DNA of 64,000 nucleotides, from positions 559,399,945 through 559,463,944 of the forward strand of contig NC_081413.1 of NCBI RefSeq assembly GCF_030272615.1. The letters are read 5' to 3'. Made by a program: the position numbers and the translations under genes. The DNA comes from Cryptomeria japonica (lineage: Eukaryota > Streptophyta > Pinopsida > Cupressales > Cupressaceae). Below the pieces are notes generated by a model. The model saw nothing but the letters and a program-made list of their open reading frames with translations. It searched no databases and was not told where the DNA came from. Positions 44,204-58,385 of this stretch are shown here, one piece after another. The stretch's first letter is position 1, and each line of letters opens with the position of its first letter.

Positions 44204-45140
44204 ATTTAGCCCCCACTTTAGTGGGAGTATGAGAATAAGCATACCCTCGATAAAGTATAAAGGTTCACATTGGAAACTTTCATCAAGTCATCAAAGAGGC
44301 AAGATATACCAAGCCCCCAAAGTAATTTAGGATCTTACTACTTCAATATCAAGATAAAAGGAACATCATAAGAAAGAGAAAGAATTATAACTACTAGCCT
44401 AGTAAGGCTTGATGACTATGAGTCATGAAAGTGAAAAACACCAAAATTGCATTAAAAAGGCTAATTTTGCAAAGTAACTTGAGTATTGAGATATGCAAAG
44501 AGTGAAATATTTAATGGAGTGTATGCCCCCATGTTAAAAAAATTGCATACACTACAACAGGAGCAATTTATTTAAGGTAGAATGCATCCCAAAGACAAGC
44601 ATGTTATCACAATGATATGCCCCCAAGAAAGGACAAATCAAAGGATAATGATCACAAAACACAAAACACATAAGGGTTCTACTTAACTCTGGGGTCAATG
44701 TACTCTTATGATAAATAATGTATATCATGAAGTATATTTGCATTGAATTTTCCTCATCCCCAAAGAAATTAGAACTACAATGGAAGAAGGGCATAGGTGT
44801 TTTTTGAGTCAACATGGAAGAGACCAAAAGAGATCTCAACACTTTGCATCGTCCTTGTTAGCACCCCTCCATTTTTCAAACTTAAAACACCTACTTTAAT
44901 TTTATTAGTGGTCTTCTTTATTGGTTATGCCTTCATCAATAAAACTTTAAAGGTACTTGAGTTCTAATTTGACCCGATGCCGCGATTCCAAAGGAAGAGC
45001 CAGGGTGATCAAGCGACAACCAAAAATTTGCACTATTCAAAATGCCTGATTTTTCCCGATGATTGATACTTCATTAGAGGATGATGTTGGGGTATTGGAG
45101 AGTTCAAAATCCCATCTTGTATGCTCCACAAGTTCCCAAT
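44204..45140. other. Untranslated debris next to the LTR stub
   Basis: Contains several 'atgccccca' phrases (for example 44525 and 44620) seen in the trailing parts of the other Gypsy elements. No gene; the frame 44552-44842 minus has no recognisable content. Confidence 0.4.
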
Positions 45141-45149
45141 TCAATCGGT

Positions 45150-45840
45150 TATCATACATTACATGACTCCCAAGGAACAAATCGAATGAAGATTTGCAAG
45201 TATCCTCTTTAATGGTTGATTAAATGGATAAAGGTACGTAAAGGTGGCAACATGAGTCACAACATTCGGTATTGTCACCTTTTGCTGATGAAATTTAATG
45301 CACCAACCTTTGAGTTGGCCAAAGTAACACAATATTGATAATGAATTTCCTTTGTCAAAATGGTTTTGCCTTGTGATAACCAATTGCCAGTTGTTGATAT
45401 TGACTTAAATTGGTCAGATACAAAACAAGGGAATATTATCCAAGGGTTGCATGCCCTTGCATGGAAACAATAGATTGATTTTGCAGAATATAGAAAGGCA
45501 ATCACCTTATTAGGTAAAATTGTGGAATGGGCCAAAAATCACAAACAATAGCTACATGAAGAAATAATTGCGAGAAGAAACCCCGATAATTGCTTTTCAG
45601 ATGACAAGGAAGATGGCGCTCAAAGGGAAAGCTCCAATGATGCAACCTAATATAAAGTATATGCAAAAGGACATCCTCTTCAATCTGACCAACTTTTCTC
45701 AAGAATACATTTAGAATGAAGATGAATTTGTGACGATTCTCTAGAAATTGATCGAAGAAGAGACAAAGGCTGAGATGATTGAAAATCAAATTGTGAGCAG
45801 GAATCCAGTACATAATGAAGAATTAGAAAATTAGGATTAT
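45150..45840 (+). pseudogene. Unrecognised decayed plus-strand coding region
   Basis: Plus-strand reading with frame changes gives coherent protein: MTPKEQIE, RYVKVAT, NAPTFELAKVTQY, then VVDIDLNWSDTKQGNIIQGL, then IDFAEYRKAITLLGKIVEWA, IIARRNPDNCFSDDKEDG, and NIKYMQKDILFNLTNFSQEY, ending EELEN near 45832. Stops are TAG/TAA where CAG/CAA (Gln) would fit. I know no family for it. The minus-strand frames here (45275-45535, 45502-45813) are its shadows. Confidence 0.5.
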
Positions 45841-46255
45841 TTATGGTATGGGTTTAGTGTTAAAGATTGTTTTTGATGAGTTTTGATTTGTTTAGGGTAA
45901 TTTTTGAAATGGTCATTTTCAAGACTGTTACCTTCCTAGAAACCATATGAGTCCTACAATTGTTGCATGTCCTATTTTTATCTTGTATAACCATTTTTGG
46001 GATGTAATTTTTAGGATTATTGTCACCTTAAGTGGATCATGAGGTAGACTAATTTAGTAACTAGGACTTTGATGAATGGATGAACTTATTTTTAAGATTA
46101 TTAGTCATTTTTTTATTCTTTCCATGCCCTAGTAGTGTACTAAAAGGTATCACAAATATGCATTTATTTAAGTTATTTTAGATTTGCAGTCTCCTTCAAC
46201 TTTATAAAATCATCCAAAGTTCTTTGAAATCATATTTGGTTAACCAATAAATAAT

Positions 46256-46609
46256 CTAATCATCCAGGTATTCTTCCAAGAATTTTGGAATAAAGTATTT
46301 GAACAAATTTATCATGATACTACTAAATCTTTTTTTGACATTAGGATTAAGTATGTATAGTCTCTTCCTTTTTGGCTTTGTGTCATCTTTCAATTGTATT
46401 TTTATTACTCTAACCTCCTTCTTAATTCCCTTCAAATCAATGAAAGTGTGGGGAAATAAGTCTTCATATCCTTTTAACATATCTACAACTTGTATGACTT
46501 GGAATCCATCCCAATAGTATCCTATTTTAGCTAGTTTAGGGCTTTCATTGCTATATTTTTCTCTTTTATTCTTAGAGGTTGATAAAAAAATATTATTTTT
46601 TTCATGCAT
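46256..46609 (-). pseudogene. Ty3/Gypsy RT N-terminal fragment (another family)
   Basis: MLKGYEDLFPHTFIDLKGIK, then VIKIQLKDDTKPKRKRLYIL, NPNVKKRF, FIPKFLEEYLDD resembles the start of Gypsy RT (H.I.l.pgakPvrq..y.lnp..ke.v...i..ll..g.I). It ends before the palm. It differs from B and C and lies alone. Confidence 0.6.
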
Positions 46610-46914
46610 GTTTTTGGCTATCTATCATTCTCTTCCATTCACTTCAACGCCAAATTTTGTAAGGTTTTCTTCATTGGATCCTTGTCTTCTCTTATTTTCT
46701 TTGTGATATAGCATAATTTTTGTGTTGAGGTATCCATTCTCTAAGTTTCCAAATGTTATTTTCTTTGGGTATTATGACCTAATATTTATTGTTTCCATAT
46801 ATATTCTTTTCTTTTGCAAGTGATTTTTTTCATCTTTATTAATGCATTATGTATGAGCATGCTAGGGTTATAGAAGGAGAAGGTTATATGTAAGTACTCA
46901 TTGTAGGAGATTGG

Positions 46915-47660
46915 TTCAGAAGATAGACAACAGTGTAGACTGCTTCTACCCAAAATTTCTTTGGAACACTTCTATGTTCCAAAATAGACCGAACCATCTT
47001 AGTTATTGTGCATTTTCTCTGCTCAGCAACACCATTGTGCTAAGAGGTGTAAGGTGTAGTAAGCCAATGATTAATGCCATGTTTCGCATAGATGTTGGAT
47101 AATGCAAAAGAACAAAATCCTCCCCCCCCCCAATTATCTGACCTAAGAGTGATTATTTGTTGACTAGACTCTTTTTCTACTAAGGCCTTAAACTGTTGAA
47201 ATGTGCTAAACACCTCTAATTTTTGTTTAAGAAAATACAACCATATTTTGTGACTATAATCATCAACAAATAACAAAAAAACAACTGGACCCAATTATTC
47301 AAGGAGTGTTCATCAGACCACAAATGTCAGCATGAACCAATTGCAATACCTTTGAAGCTCGCCATGAATCACCATCCATAAATGGAGTCCGATGTTGCTT
47401 CCCAGCCTGACAAGCTCCACAAACTTCATGATTCTAAATATGAATCTTAGGTAATCCAACAACCAGATCCTCTCAAACTAGCTAAGAGAAGTAGTGTATA
47501 TTTAGATGCCCATACCACTGATGCTCATGATTGCTAATGGAATAAGTTTTGGTTGCCATGGCATGCTTTTAAGAATCACCAATGTCAACAAGTCTATAAA
47601 GACCATGATCCTCAATACCCATAAATTTTCTATCTAAATTAGTCTTACCATATTACCTAC
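46915..47660 (-). pseudogene. Ty1/Copia integrase fragment
   Basis: Minus strand in order: WYGHLNI (pre-integrase), HEVCGACQAGKQHRTPF, LVHADICGLM (first Asp), then after a frameshift VVFLLFVDDYSHKIWLYFLK, FKALVEKESSQQIITLRSDN (second Asp), HGINHWLTTPYTS, stop, HNGVAEQRKCTI (Glu), RSVPKKFWVEAVYTVVYLL. All three catalytic acids are still visible. A 10-C run at 47122-47131 distorts the GG after the second Asp. No LTRs nearby. Confidence 0.85.
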
Positions 47661-47669
47661 TGATAACCT

Positions 47670-48400
47670 TTCACTCTCCTTTAGCCAGGTATTTGGTATT
47701 TATGAGAATTATAAATACTTTTCGATCTGGGACATTGGGTTTGTGGGTATATAACCATCATGCCATATTACTTACTCAAATATCTTGGAGTGCCTCTGGT
47801 CTTATGTCTTCTCTCTCAAATATGTTTTCCATGGATTCAATTTAAATTAATAGATCCCCAACTCTTGAGTATCATGTAAGATTAATTTGATTTATACTAC
47901 ATGAAATGTGGTTCACATGATGTAAAAAAATTTCATCTTGCTTCTTTACATTATGAATTTATTTTTCATGACTATTACAATAGGTTATCTTCATTTATTG
48001 TAGTGTTATGAGAAAATTTATAAGCTTCTCTAAAGTTTTATATCATATTATCCCCTAATATGTTTCTAAAATTTTCTCTAGTTTTTCCTAAATCCAAGCC
48101 TCCATAGCAACCTTGTTCTCAATGCTACAATTGTTACTATCAAGGATGATGTCTTCATCCAAGTTAAGCTCTTCAATTGTACCTTTTTTAGGATTTTTCT
48201 TTAAAGGGTATACCACCCTACTATATTCTCCTTCACTTTTTCCCATGTTATATTCTTTGTGTAGGCACTTTTCATGTTTCATCCAAAGGGATATATACCA
48301 TCTTACATTTTTAAAAGAATGATAGTTATTCCTTATATGGATCAATTTTACCATTACAATTCACAAACCATTATAAATTAAATTGGATGTTAAATGTATC
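47670..48400. other. Debris with a short unrecognised minus-strand frame (48088-48354)
   Basis: The 88-codon frame is basic then acidic (YPLKKNPKKGTIEELNLDED) and ends in VAMEAWI. It could be a relic of the Copia element at 46915 or unrelated; I find no domain. The rest of the stretch holds nothing. Confidence 0.3.
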
Positions 48401-51400
48401 AAATAGTTCCTTCATCTCAATAAATTCAAATTCAATCTGCATTTCAATCCTCAGAAGGTTAACTTTCACATTTTTCCAAGTTCTAATTATGTTAATTGTA
48501 ACTTGTCATCGACAAAGGTAATGTTGTAAGGTGTATCATATGATAAGATATAAGATTGACCTTTCTTTACTTGTTTTATCACATAATTTACATGACATTT
48601 CATATACTTTTAAGATATCTACCTAAACTTTTTAAAGCTATCTAATTTTAATGGATGATATATGTCAGATGATAAATGAACGTGTTTTTGTGGATATTAT
48701 GGGACGATATGATTTTATGATGTTAGAAATGATTGTAATGTGAATGGATCCTTTTCAAGAAACTAACTCAGAACAACAAGTTCAATTGCTAACTCGTAAC
48801 CAAAGGTGACTTCCCATAGCATATCACCCCTCACAACTCACAAGGCAACAGTTGCATAGGTGTTAGTTATGATGCATCTATCAAGGATGAGATATAATTG
48901 ATTGTTACTTATGTTGATGGTATTAATAGAGAATAAATGCATTCATAGGACAAGGATAAGCTTACAAAGAAATAAGAATATGGCTCATAATGACATTACC
49001 TTGTTATTGCACATTTCCTATTTTGATTGTTCTTTAATGTAATCAGAGTTTGATTGGGATTATGACACCATCAACTATGTTTTTATGACCAGTTATGGAA
49101 AGAATAAGTTATCCCTCGTTTTCATGAACTATTGAAAGTTGTTAAAGAGTTGTTTAAAGTCCTAAAGTAATCTACTCTCAGGCTTCATGTATAAATTCTA
49201 GATCTTGTCAAAGTTGGAAGGTTACTGTGAATATATCAATTAGTAAGTTGTTAGATTTTGTCATAGTCCCTTACCAATCAATAAGATCATTACCAACTTA
49301 TGTATCTCTTTTGAGTTCAAACAAAGGAAGGAATTTTGATGATAGATTTATTAGTTAAGATCGAGCATTGATAGAAGAGGCTACAACACTCAAGCAAGGG
49401 CAACTTGAGGTATTGTACACTCTTTGGAGAGTAGGATACTATTGTTTGTAATAGATAGATTATTATCTATTTTGGTAGATTAATTTGTTAAGTTCATTTA
49501 TCTAATTTATATTTATATGAGCAATTTATAATATTGTTAGAATAAGTTATATGTCATAAGTTGTAACATAAGTTAAAGTCCAGTAGATAATCACCTGCAA
49601 CCACTGCTGAGTCAATTGATCAGTGACCTTCAACAACTATTGTGTAGTTAGATTTAATCTCAACATTGTTATGTTTTCATTTGAATTCATTGTTTTCAAT
49701 TAATTTTCTATACATAGTTGATAGAATAACTTAGAAATACTTTAGTTGCACATACTGTTCCAACATCATCTAAGAAGATACATCCTTGGTCAATATTTAA
49801 ATAAACCCCTCTAACATAATATGTTGCTTGATAAGGGATATGTTGGTATGTTGGGTTGTATGCATAATTTTTTTGCACTAGTATATTATACTTAGTAGGA
49901 GCCAACCATTTTCCTCGCCTAGGTAGCTAATAATGACATGGATTGACCTTGACTTCAACTACTCAAATGTCACCACTACCTCATTAATCCTTGATTTATA
50001 TTGGTCATGTTCCACCTTTTTTCAATCAAGGCAACTCATGTATTAGTTATACTATGTTAAATTAACTCTAGATTAGAAATTATTAAGATTTAAACTCTTA
50101 CCTCTTGGCCATTCCATCTCTTTGATTCATTGATCTAATAGATTTATCTATTTACATTGCAATCTTTAGAATTATGCATCATTATATTTAATTTATAACA
50201 TCTTTATTATGTTTTTATTTTGTAACTAGCTCATACAAATTAGGTATTGAGTACATGTGTTGTGTTTATCATAAATTCTCACATAGTGTAAGAGCCAAGA
50301 TGATTAATTGATTTATAAAGTTGGGAGTATAATTGATTTAGAATCTTAGCATATATATGAAATGGTGGAGCTATTTGAGCTCAACATTATATCTAAAATA
50401 GCTAAAGTAGTTGAAATCCACCTCTATTTCGTCTAATTTTGAGAATCAAGAGAATGTTATACGAAACAAGGATTATTGCCTTAGTTTTTGCAGATTATTT
50501 TTAGATGCGTATTGTAGGTGAGAAATATCTCACCACTATTTGTGAGAAGCATAAATATACTTGATTGGTCATAAAATTATTAGGGTTTGAGTCCATTTTC
50601 TAGGGCCCTTGATTTCAATTCCTTGGTATCAATAACTTTGAAAAAAAAAGAAAAAGATAATCTCCCTAGGATATACATTTAGTGGAATGGTTTAGGCTCA
50701 TTATCTAAAGGGTACATTTAAATCTATTCATAGTACCTAGTTACTAGTACTATAATTATTCATGATTTTACAAGGGTACTAGGTTTGTGGCATGTATATT
50801 AGTTAAGGTTCCTTGTACTCCTCATGACTATCTCTCCACAACCTAATTAATTTTAATTTTATTGGATTGTGCAGACTATACATTTTGGGGGCTTTTTCAC
50901 CTCCCACTAACACCTTTTGGCTCCTACTGTTAATGTCATTAAATTTCATCTCGATCTCTTTATGGAGGATTCAAATTCTTATGGATGTCACTTGTTTCTA
51001 CTAGGTCAATAAACTAACAAGAGGAAATCTTTATGGGATAGTATAGGAACTTGCATAATTTGTTGTTTAATTTAAGGAGCCTTGACTACCAAACAATAGA
51101 TGGTAAGTTTCATTTCCAATATACAATTTCGTACCAATCAAATATCTAAATGTATAATGTAGGATATGTAAGATAACATTAGGAAATTATTTTACTTCCT
51201 TTCAAAATGTTAGGAATGGGGTGAAACTAAATTAAAATAATAATAATTTGATCCCTTAACATAGGTACCTCCCTTGTCATTTTCCATAAATTCAATTTTA
51301 TTTTTATTTTTTTCTTAAATGTAATTACAAGATTAAATGAAATTTGAAAATGGTGAATGAGGTACTAAAGCCTAGGTTTTTCATTTAATGATAGTGATGC

Positions 51401-54400
51401 CACATTGTATGATTGCTTAGTTATTCCCTATATATTTTTTGACAATTCAAAATTGGATTCAATGACTAGAATATTTTATCTTATATGCAAAAAAATATAT
51501 TTGATAATAGATTATTTTACCTCTCCATGTCTCTTTGTAAGAACTTTTACACATATATGCATATTTTTCCCCTAATTATCAAGTTTGTATATCCTTACAA
51601 GGATTAGAAAGCTATTTTACACACTTCTACATGATATGACTTGTTTCATTTTTTAGACCACTTGTAATTATTTTTAAATATATCTCTTAGGACTTCTATG
51701 TGTACCTCTTAATAGAATTGTATCCTCATGGAGTATAAAGTGTCATTTTCTACTCATATGAGTTTTTTTATGTAGTCATGTGTTGTAAACATACACTAAT
51801 AATAAAGTACTATTTCTACTTGCTAGGGGAGTTCTTATATGATATAATAATAGCGGTATCATTGTGTGATCTTACTCTCAACTCTTCTTTATACTCCTTT
51901 ATACTCCTTTTTAGCACTATGGATTTGTCAATTGTGACACCTTTGACACCCCATAACTAATTTTTCAAAAACAACAAATTAATATATATCTAAGGTCAAG
52001 ATGTCTATAGATGACAACACATGAGATTGAAACTAAACATAAGGAGTAGATGAAATTAAATAGTATAACAAATGTGATGATTTTCTTTTATATTTTTGTA
52101 TTTGAACATGTTAAAATATTAGCTCTTTATATATAAGAATTAGGCACATCTAAGAAAATATGAGACTATTTATTATATTTTCTTTATAAAATTGATGACC
52201 TAAGAGATATCATCAACTAGAAAACAATATCATATCTTAATCCAACAAAATTAAGGACTGTAAATTGTAAAAGGGTAACTTTCAATTTATATTGAGTGTT
52301 CTCTCCAAAATTGGACTTAAGTATTTACAATACATCTCTACATTCTATGATCCCAAGGATACTCTGGAATTGGGTTTAAAATGTCCACTTTTATAAATTT
52401 ACAAATGTACTAACTAGGAAGCAAGATAAATTAATCCAAATGGGCACTATAAGGTCTTATTCTAACTCACACAATTTTGTGGTATATCAAATCATTGTAC
52501 CAATTAGAAAGTTGATGGTAACAAGGATACAAACTAGAACAATTCACTATGATAAACACATTAGGTAATCAACATGCCTCCATCAAGATCCAAATTCGAA
52601 TAGAGATCCACTCTTCTAATAATGATTCATAGACTAAAGATAGGGCTAAGTGTGTCTATTGTAAAAAGAAGATAAAGAATCTAAGTGCATAAAGAAGTAG
52701 ATCAATTAGTTGATGAATATTCTTGAGAAGAATCATAACTCCATTCTAGATTCATTTTTCACCAACTCTTCTACATCTCCTACTACATTAGATAAGAGAA
52801 AGGGAGAAGAACTTTTTGAAGTTGAAAATCCTACCACAATGACATTGATTCTTTATTTTGGAGCATTGTACTATTTGTCTATGATAAAATATATGTTTAA
52901 ATCATGTTACAACTGTGTTTTATGCTATAATTCCTAATAGGTGACAAATCTTCGATGGAAGATAATGGGAGAGGATCTATTGATATGGGTGAAGGATGAT
53001 TTTGTGATATATTTTATGTAAGTTCATTGTCAATTAATATCACATCCATATATTAGGTCACTCAGAGTGGGATAGGTAAGAGTTTTGAGCTTTCTCCAAA
53101 TTCTATTGTGATTAAGGAACTACAAAGTCAACACATTATTATTGTAGGAAGGTTGATTGCAAGTTAGGGATTTATGGCTTCTCATATTAGGCACATGATA
53201 CCTTTTTGATAGATTTACATACTCACACCAAATATGTAAGCAATTTTGGGGATGAATAGCATATTCATTTGAACCTAACAAAATTAGGAGTTCTTAAGAC
53301 AGGATTTAAGATATCACCACTTCTTGTTGATGCATATAGTTTTGAGTTACCTATCAAAGGAATCCATTGCTTCTTCTTAAAAAGATGTTACATAGTTTTT
53401 GGATACATATATCTAGGATACTTGAAATACCTAACATATTAATTTGTTGATTCTCAAATTTTTAGATTAAAATGACACATTTGAGGACTTAAATTTTCTC
53501 TTTGATGATACCATTGAAGTAGATGTATCTTCATCATCCTCAACACCTTTTTTATCTCATCCTCCACATATTCTTGAGATGTCACCATCTACTATGTACC
53601 TAATCTTTATAGTTGATCAAATATTGTCACCACACAACTCCAACACAAAGACTAATAAGCATGTGCTTCTAATATTGTGTTCTTATTTTATTTCCCTTCA
53701 TGGATAGGGACATAATACATTTGGTCCTACTTCTTCCTAATGAAAAGAATGTCAAGTTTGGAAAACATGGATCTTCATTAGCCTACAATATCATTCTTTC
53801 TTCACCAATGCAAGAGACATCACATATTGGGGGTTGTCTAGTCTCTCTCTTTATATTTCCTCACTATTTTGGAAGGGTTTTTTTTTTCTTCTTCTTTGGG
53901 GGCTATCATTATACATGGGTACTGATGAGGAGGATATTGACCTCAAAATTTGAATTAATTTACCTTGAATCCTTTATTAACCAAAAACCCTACCATGATG
54001 ACATTAATTTGATTATATGATGAATTATTAGCTATATTAGTTAATAATGTTGTATGTGCATTCCTACTTTTTTGTTTTGTGTAAAAAAAGATATCAATGC
54101 CAAAAATCTTGTAGAAATATCTATTTTTGTTGAGACAAAGTAATAAAACATGATTTGGTTCCAATAAACAAACTTCTCTCAAGTAGCTCTAGAGTGCTTA
54201 TAGCTCCAAAATATTCTAGTCACAAAATTCCACGAAATATGTTTTGGAAAAGTAATGGTAATAGAAAGGAATACCATACTCATCATAATTGTCCCCTGTC
54301 TTGCGAAGCACAGGATGAATTTGTTACATGGCCTATAAATCTTCCAAAAAGACATGTGAAGGTGAATACTATTGTCAAATGTCTACTTCCTCAATTTTTT

Positions 54401-56340
54401 TTTGTTTTATTAATTATAGTTGAACTATAATTTATAATTTTAATTAAAAACTCTTTCATGTTCATATATAGCTCTTTCATGTTACAACTCTATGTTATTT
54501 TAAAATACTTTTGGAAATATGTGGATGATATTGTAAGTCTTATAAGTTCTATCCTCTAAAGAGATAGCCACTCAATTGAGGAAGCTGAACAAAGATATAG
54601 AATTAAGTGCTTGAACTTTTATCACTTTAAATTATTATGTTTATGTTAAAATAATTGTGTTTAGTAAATGAAGTGAATCTTTTTAAGTTCCTTTTACCTG
54701 TAGGTTAGTTCATGTGTGTTGTACAATATTATCTATGTTGTTCAATGCATTATATAGTGTATTTATGGTATGATAAAGTATTGTATTATATTGAAATAAA
54801 ATCAAAGGATGGTTTTATCTTAGGAAATTTATTTATTTGAAAATGTATACAATAATTTTGTAGTATAGCCTTATTTTCGAATAATAGTCAAGTAGTTTAA
54901 AGATTATGTTTCCTTTTTGAAAATATTTTTTTATTATTATTGATAATTTTAATTTGGGATGTTTATCATAAATTCTATCAAGAATTTGGTTTAATCTTTC
55001 CCTGGTTTATTAGCTCTTGAATTTAGTGTTGAATTTTGTCATTCTCTCAAAAGGAATTGTTGTGTAGGGAGATCTTTAGAAGAGGGGATCTAGGAACTAG
55101 GTCAATTTTGTTTTATATAACATAGTGTGTTAGAAAATTTATATGATTTAAACATACCATTTCCATATTACTATAGTATGATGTCAAGTTGATACTCTTA
55201 CAAAACATGTTGGATGCAATCACATGTTGTGAGTGTATTTTTTATATAGATTATGTAGATGTTCCTATGTGTACCATACAAAACACTAACTTTTACATGA
55301 ATGTAATGATATTGTAGCATTATTTTGCTATAATTAGAGTAATTCCAAGCATAAACATTATGAATATGAATTTTATAGCATTATAATTTTGTGTTATAAA
55401 CACCTTCATGGTCATATTCAAATGGTCTACCAAGAAAATGCACAAACCTTTAAAGGTGAGGTATAAAAAATGACTATGCGATGTATAGGTTTAATAAAAT
55501 AATTGAATGTATATTATTATCTTGCTTAGATCAACAATATGCATTTAGATGTGTATTAGTGGAGAGTCTAGTATGATTTTTTATGTTTCATATGATGATG
55601 CTATCCTGGTAATTATTTTCAATGAAGAGATGTGCAAGTTGTTTGTTGGCTCAATAATTTAAGTGGAAAAGTCACTTGTGCTTTCTTGAAGAGTCTATAG
55701 ACATGAATATGTTAAGGCAATGTACCTCTTGATTACTTTCCTATGTCTCATCAAGACTTGGTATTGCTTGCATGATGAGATTTTGTTGTGTGTAGTATTT
55801 AGTATTATTATGAGAGCTATAATGGTGAAGGTTGCACCATTATTCCCACTGTGATAATTTCTTTATACTTATCTAGCATAGATGTGTTGGAAAGCTTAGA
55901 GTTTAACATAGATAAACAATTGTTTTTACAAATTTTACATAAGCAAGTTATATGTTATATAACAAAGAATTGAAGTTGTTATCTAGCTCATGGGATTTCT
56001 ATTATATACAAATAGATTTGTTGTTTTATCTTTCCACTAGCTTGTATTTTAAATGCATGGAAAAATCCCTAGCTTAAAGTGGTGGATGCAAGGAACTCCA
56101 TTTTGGCACAAAGTGAAAGAAAAAATGCATTGATGTATTTAAGCACTCAAAGGTGCTTAGGAGTGTCTTTGTATAGGCACTAAAAGTATTAACGAACTTT
56201 TTAAATGTATTCATCCACTATTTAATCTCTACATTAGTGCACCTATTGAAACTAAAAATATGCATCCTCATACTACTCTTATAGAACACTAACAAGGGAT
56301 AGTTCTATAATACTATCCTGAAGAATGTGGCGAACGATAT
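48400..56340. other. Eight kb of AT-rich DNA with no recognisable gene
   Basis: Frames above 60 codons (49708-49905, 51778-51960, 52710-52937, 53700-54020, 53955-54182, 54155-54430) have no domain, biased composition and no supporting neighbours. Parts may be very old retrotransposon sequence. No RNA gene, LTR pair or microsatellite of note was found. Confidence 0.5.
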
Positions 56341-56344
56341 TAGT

Positions 56345-56870
56345 ATTTTAAAGACTAATTATAAAGGTTGGTGTGCTTGAGGCAAAGATGAAAAGGATCG
56401 ATGACAATCTCACCAATCTTGTGAGCATGAGTTACATGTAGAGAGTATAAATCCTTTGGTAGATAAGTGGCAAAAATTTCAAGCTTTCGAGTCTCCTAAT
56501 AAGACATGTATTGATCTTGAGAATGTCGATAAGGGTAAGAAAGTGATGGATGATAAGGGTCCTTGTGCCTTGTACTCGTGAGAACCTTAAAAAGTTCATG
56601 GAGTAGGCTAAATATGACTTGCAGGATATATAGAACTTGTCTCAAATCTGGATCAACTTGAAGCTATGGTTGCAGAGGCTCTAAAGAATCTTTGTTGGAG
56701 ATCTGTTTGTTCTTTTTTTGGTCTAATATGGTTTAGGTCTATATTTTTTTTTGTTTCTTTTGTTATTTAGCTATCGGTTGGCTGCATGTATCCTTATGGG
56801 AACATTTTGTAAATATGGTTTTGGGTCCATTTAAAAATTGCTTCACCCTTAATAAAAAATAAAGATATCT
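56345..56870 (+). pseudogene. Decayed coding tail with LINE-like 3' end
   Basis: Plus strand: GVLEAKMKRIDDNLTNLVS, then without stops ESINPLVDKWQKFQAFESPN and LENVDKGKKVMDDKGPCAL, then stops, then LDQLEAMVAEALKNL. After 56700 the T-rich 'tttttggtctaatatgg...gggaacattttgtaaatatgg' and an aataaaaaataaaga end resemble the trailing part of a plant non-LTR element. Identity uncertain. Confidence 0.35.
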
Positions 56871-57349
56871 TATGTTTGAATTTATCTAGTGATCCTTGTC
56901 ACAATACGTGATAAATGCTTATCAATACATGATATGTACATATTTATCATTGTAAATGTATTTTTATTGGCATCACTAAATTTGTTAACAAAAAAATGTT
57001 TATTTATTAAATATGATAACCTAATGTGATAGTATCAATCTTGTATTAAAAAATAGAATATCATTGTGATTGTCTTGAACTCAAAAAAGATTTTGATGAT
57101 ACATTAAATCCTATTCATCCAAATGTGGTGATGCAAGTCTTGCTAGGAAAAGGTGCATTGTACACCTTGCAAAATGCTATACTATAATTTAATATTATTT
57201 ATGTTACACCTAGGCGATCTAGGGGTGCATTCATTGCATGAGTTTGACATTCTTGAGGTTACTTTATGGGTTGCATGTAACATTGGGATAACTAATTAAT
57301 TTGAGTTATACACATTCAAAACATATTTAATATTTGAAAAACTTAGCAC

Positions 57350-57366
57350 CGAAAAGTAAGTGGGGG
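57350..57366 (+). other. Polypurine-tract-like sequence before the E LTR
   Basis: gaaaagtaagtggggg directly precedes the TG of the LTR. It resembles the tract at 44204-44222 (AAGTGGGGG on the minus strand). A tract here would mark the LTR as a 3' LTR of something upstream, although the LTR also has a primer site downstream. Confidence 0.5.
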
Positions 57367-58380
57367 TGTAGACACCTAAATTTGGTTAATTAATTTAATC
57401 AAATTTAAATCCTTTTCTTCTAAATGATTAATCTAATTAATTAATTCCCTATCTCATTCCTCCTAATTAATTAATTCCCAACCCATTTCCTCCCAATTAA
57501 TTAACCTAGTTAATTTATCTCCTTTTTACCATCCCATTTGATTAATTACCTTTAAATAATTAAATGTCCCTTTTCCCAAAACCCCCATGGATTAATTAAT
57601 TTAATTAATTAATTAGACTCAAATCTTATTTGAGCACATGACTCCTACATTTTAACCACTTTCTTCCAAGCCTCCTGCTAATCCTATCCTAACCAACCCT
57701 ATCCTTCCAACCCTTTTCCCTAGCCTAGTCAACCCTCCAACTAACCTTATCCTATCCCTTCTAACCTCCTCTCCTCCCACACATGTGTGGACATTCTAAC
57801 CAATTTTCCCCATTTCGAGGAAAATATCCTATTTTAGGTGGCCTTGCCCAAAATAGACATGTGTTCCAAAGGACACATGTCTCTTCCTCCATTTTTGGGT
57901 GGCTTTGCCCAAAATAGACATGTGTCCTCTTGGACACATGTCATCCCTCTCTCTCCTAGTTGAGACACTTGTCCCTTTTTGGAGGACAAGTGTCTCCTCT
58001 TCACCTCCCCTTCCCTTCCTTTTGTCTCCTATTTAATGCCTCCATTTTTAGACCAAATCATCTCTGATCCACATTTTCATATCCATATCATCACTCTGTT
58101 GAAATTATCTCTCACCATATCCATTATCATTTTCATAAAATCCATTATCATTTGCATTATCATCTTCATCAAATCATGGAGCACAATCAAGCATCTGAAT
58201 CGGCATCATGAGCACACATCCAATCGTGAAATAATCAAATCAAAGCGGGCATTTGGTTTGCATTTTATGTTATCATTTTTATGCTTGTTTTGGTTTTATC
58301 ATTCTAATCTTGAGGTGTATGATGTATTGTGTTTGCTTGGTTAATTAGCTTTCTTTTTAGCCCTTAGTTTATCATGCACA
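57367..58380 (+). repeat. Element E LTR (1014 bp)
   Basis: Begins TGTAGACACCTAAATTTGG and ends ...ATCATGCACA. It has taattaattaa-rich U3 as in A's LTR and two imperfect repeats of 'gtggc(c/t)ttgcccaaaatagacatgtgt' (57838-57930). A TATA-like ctatttaat is near 58028. Frames inside (57979-58344) are accidental. Confidence 0.7.
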
Positions 58381-58385
58381 TTTTC

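Noticed and set aside
54490-54560. YVDDIVSL-like string on the plus strand, resembling a Copia RT active site
   Set aside because: No other RT motif before or after in any frame; a single short match in 8 kb of AT-rich DNA is not enough.
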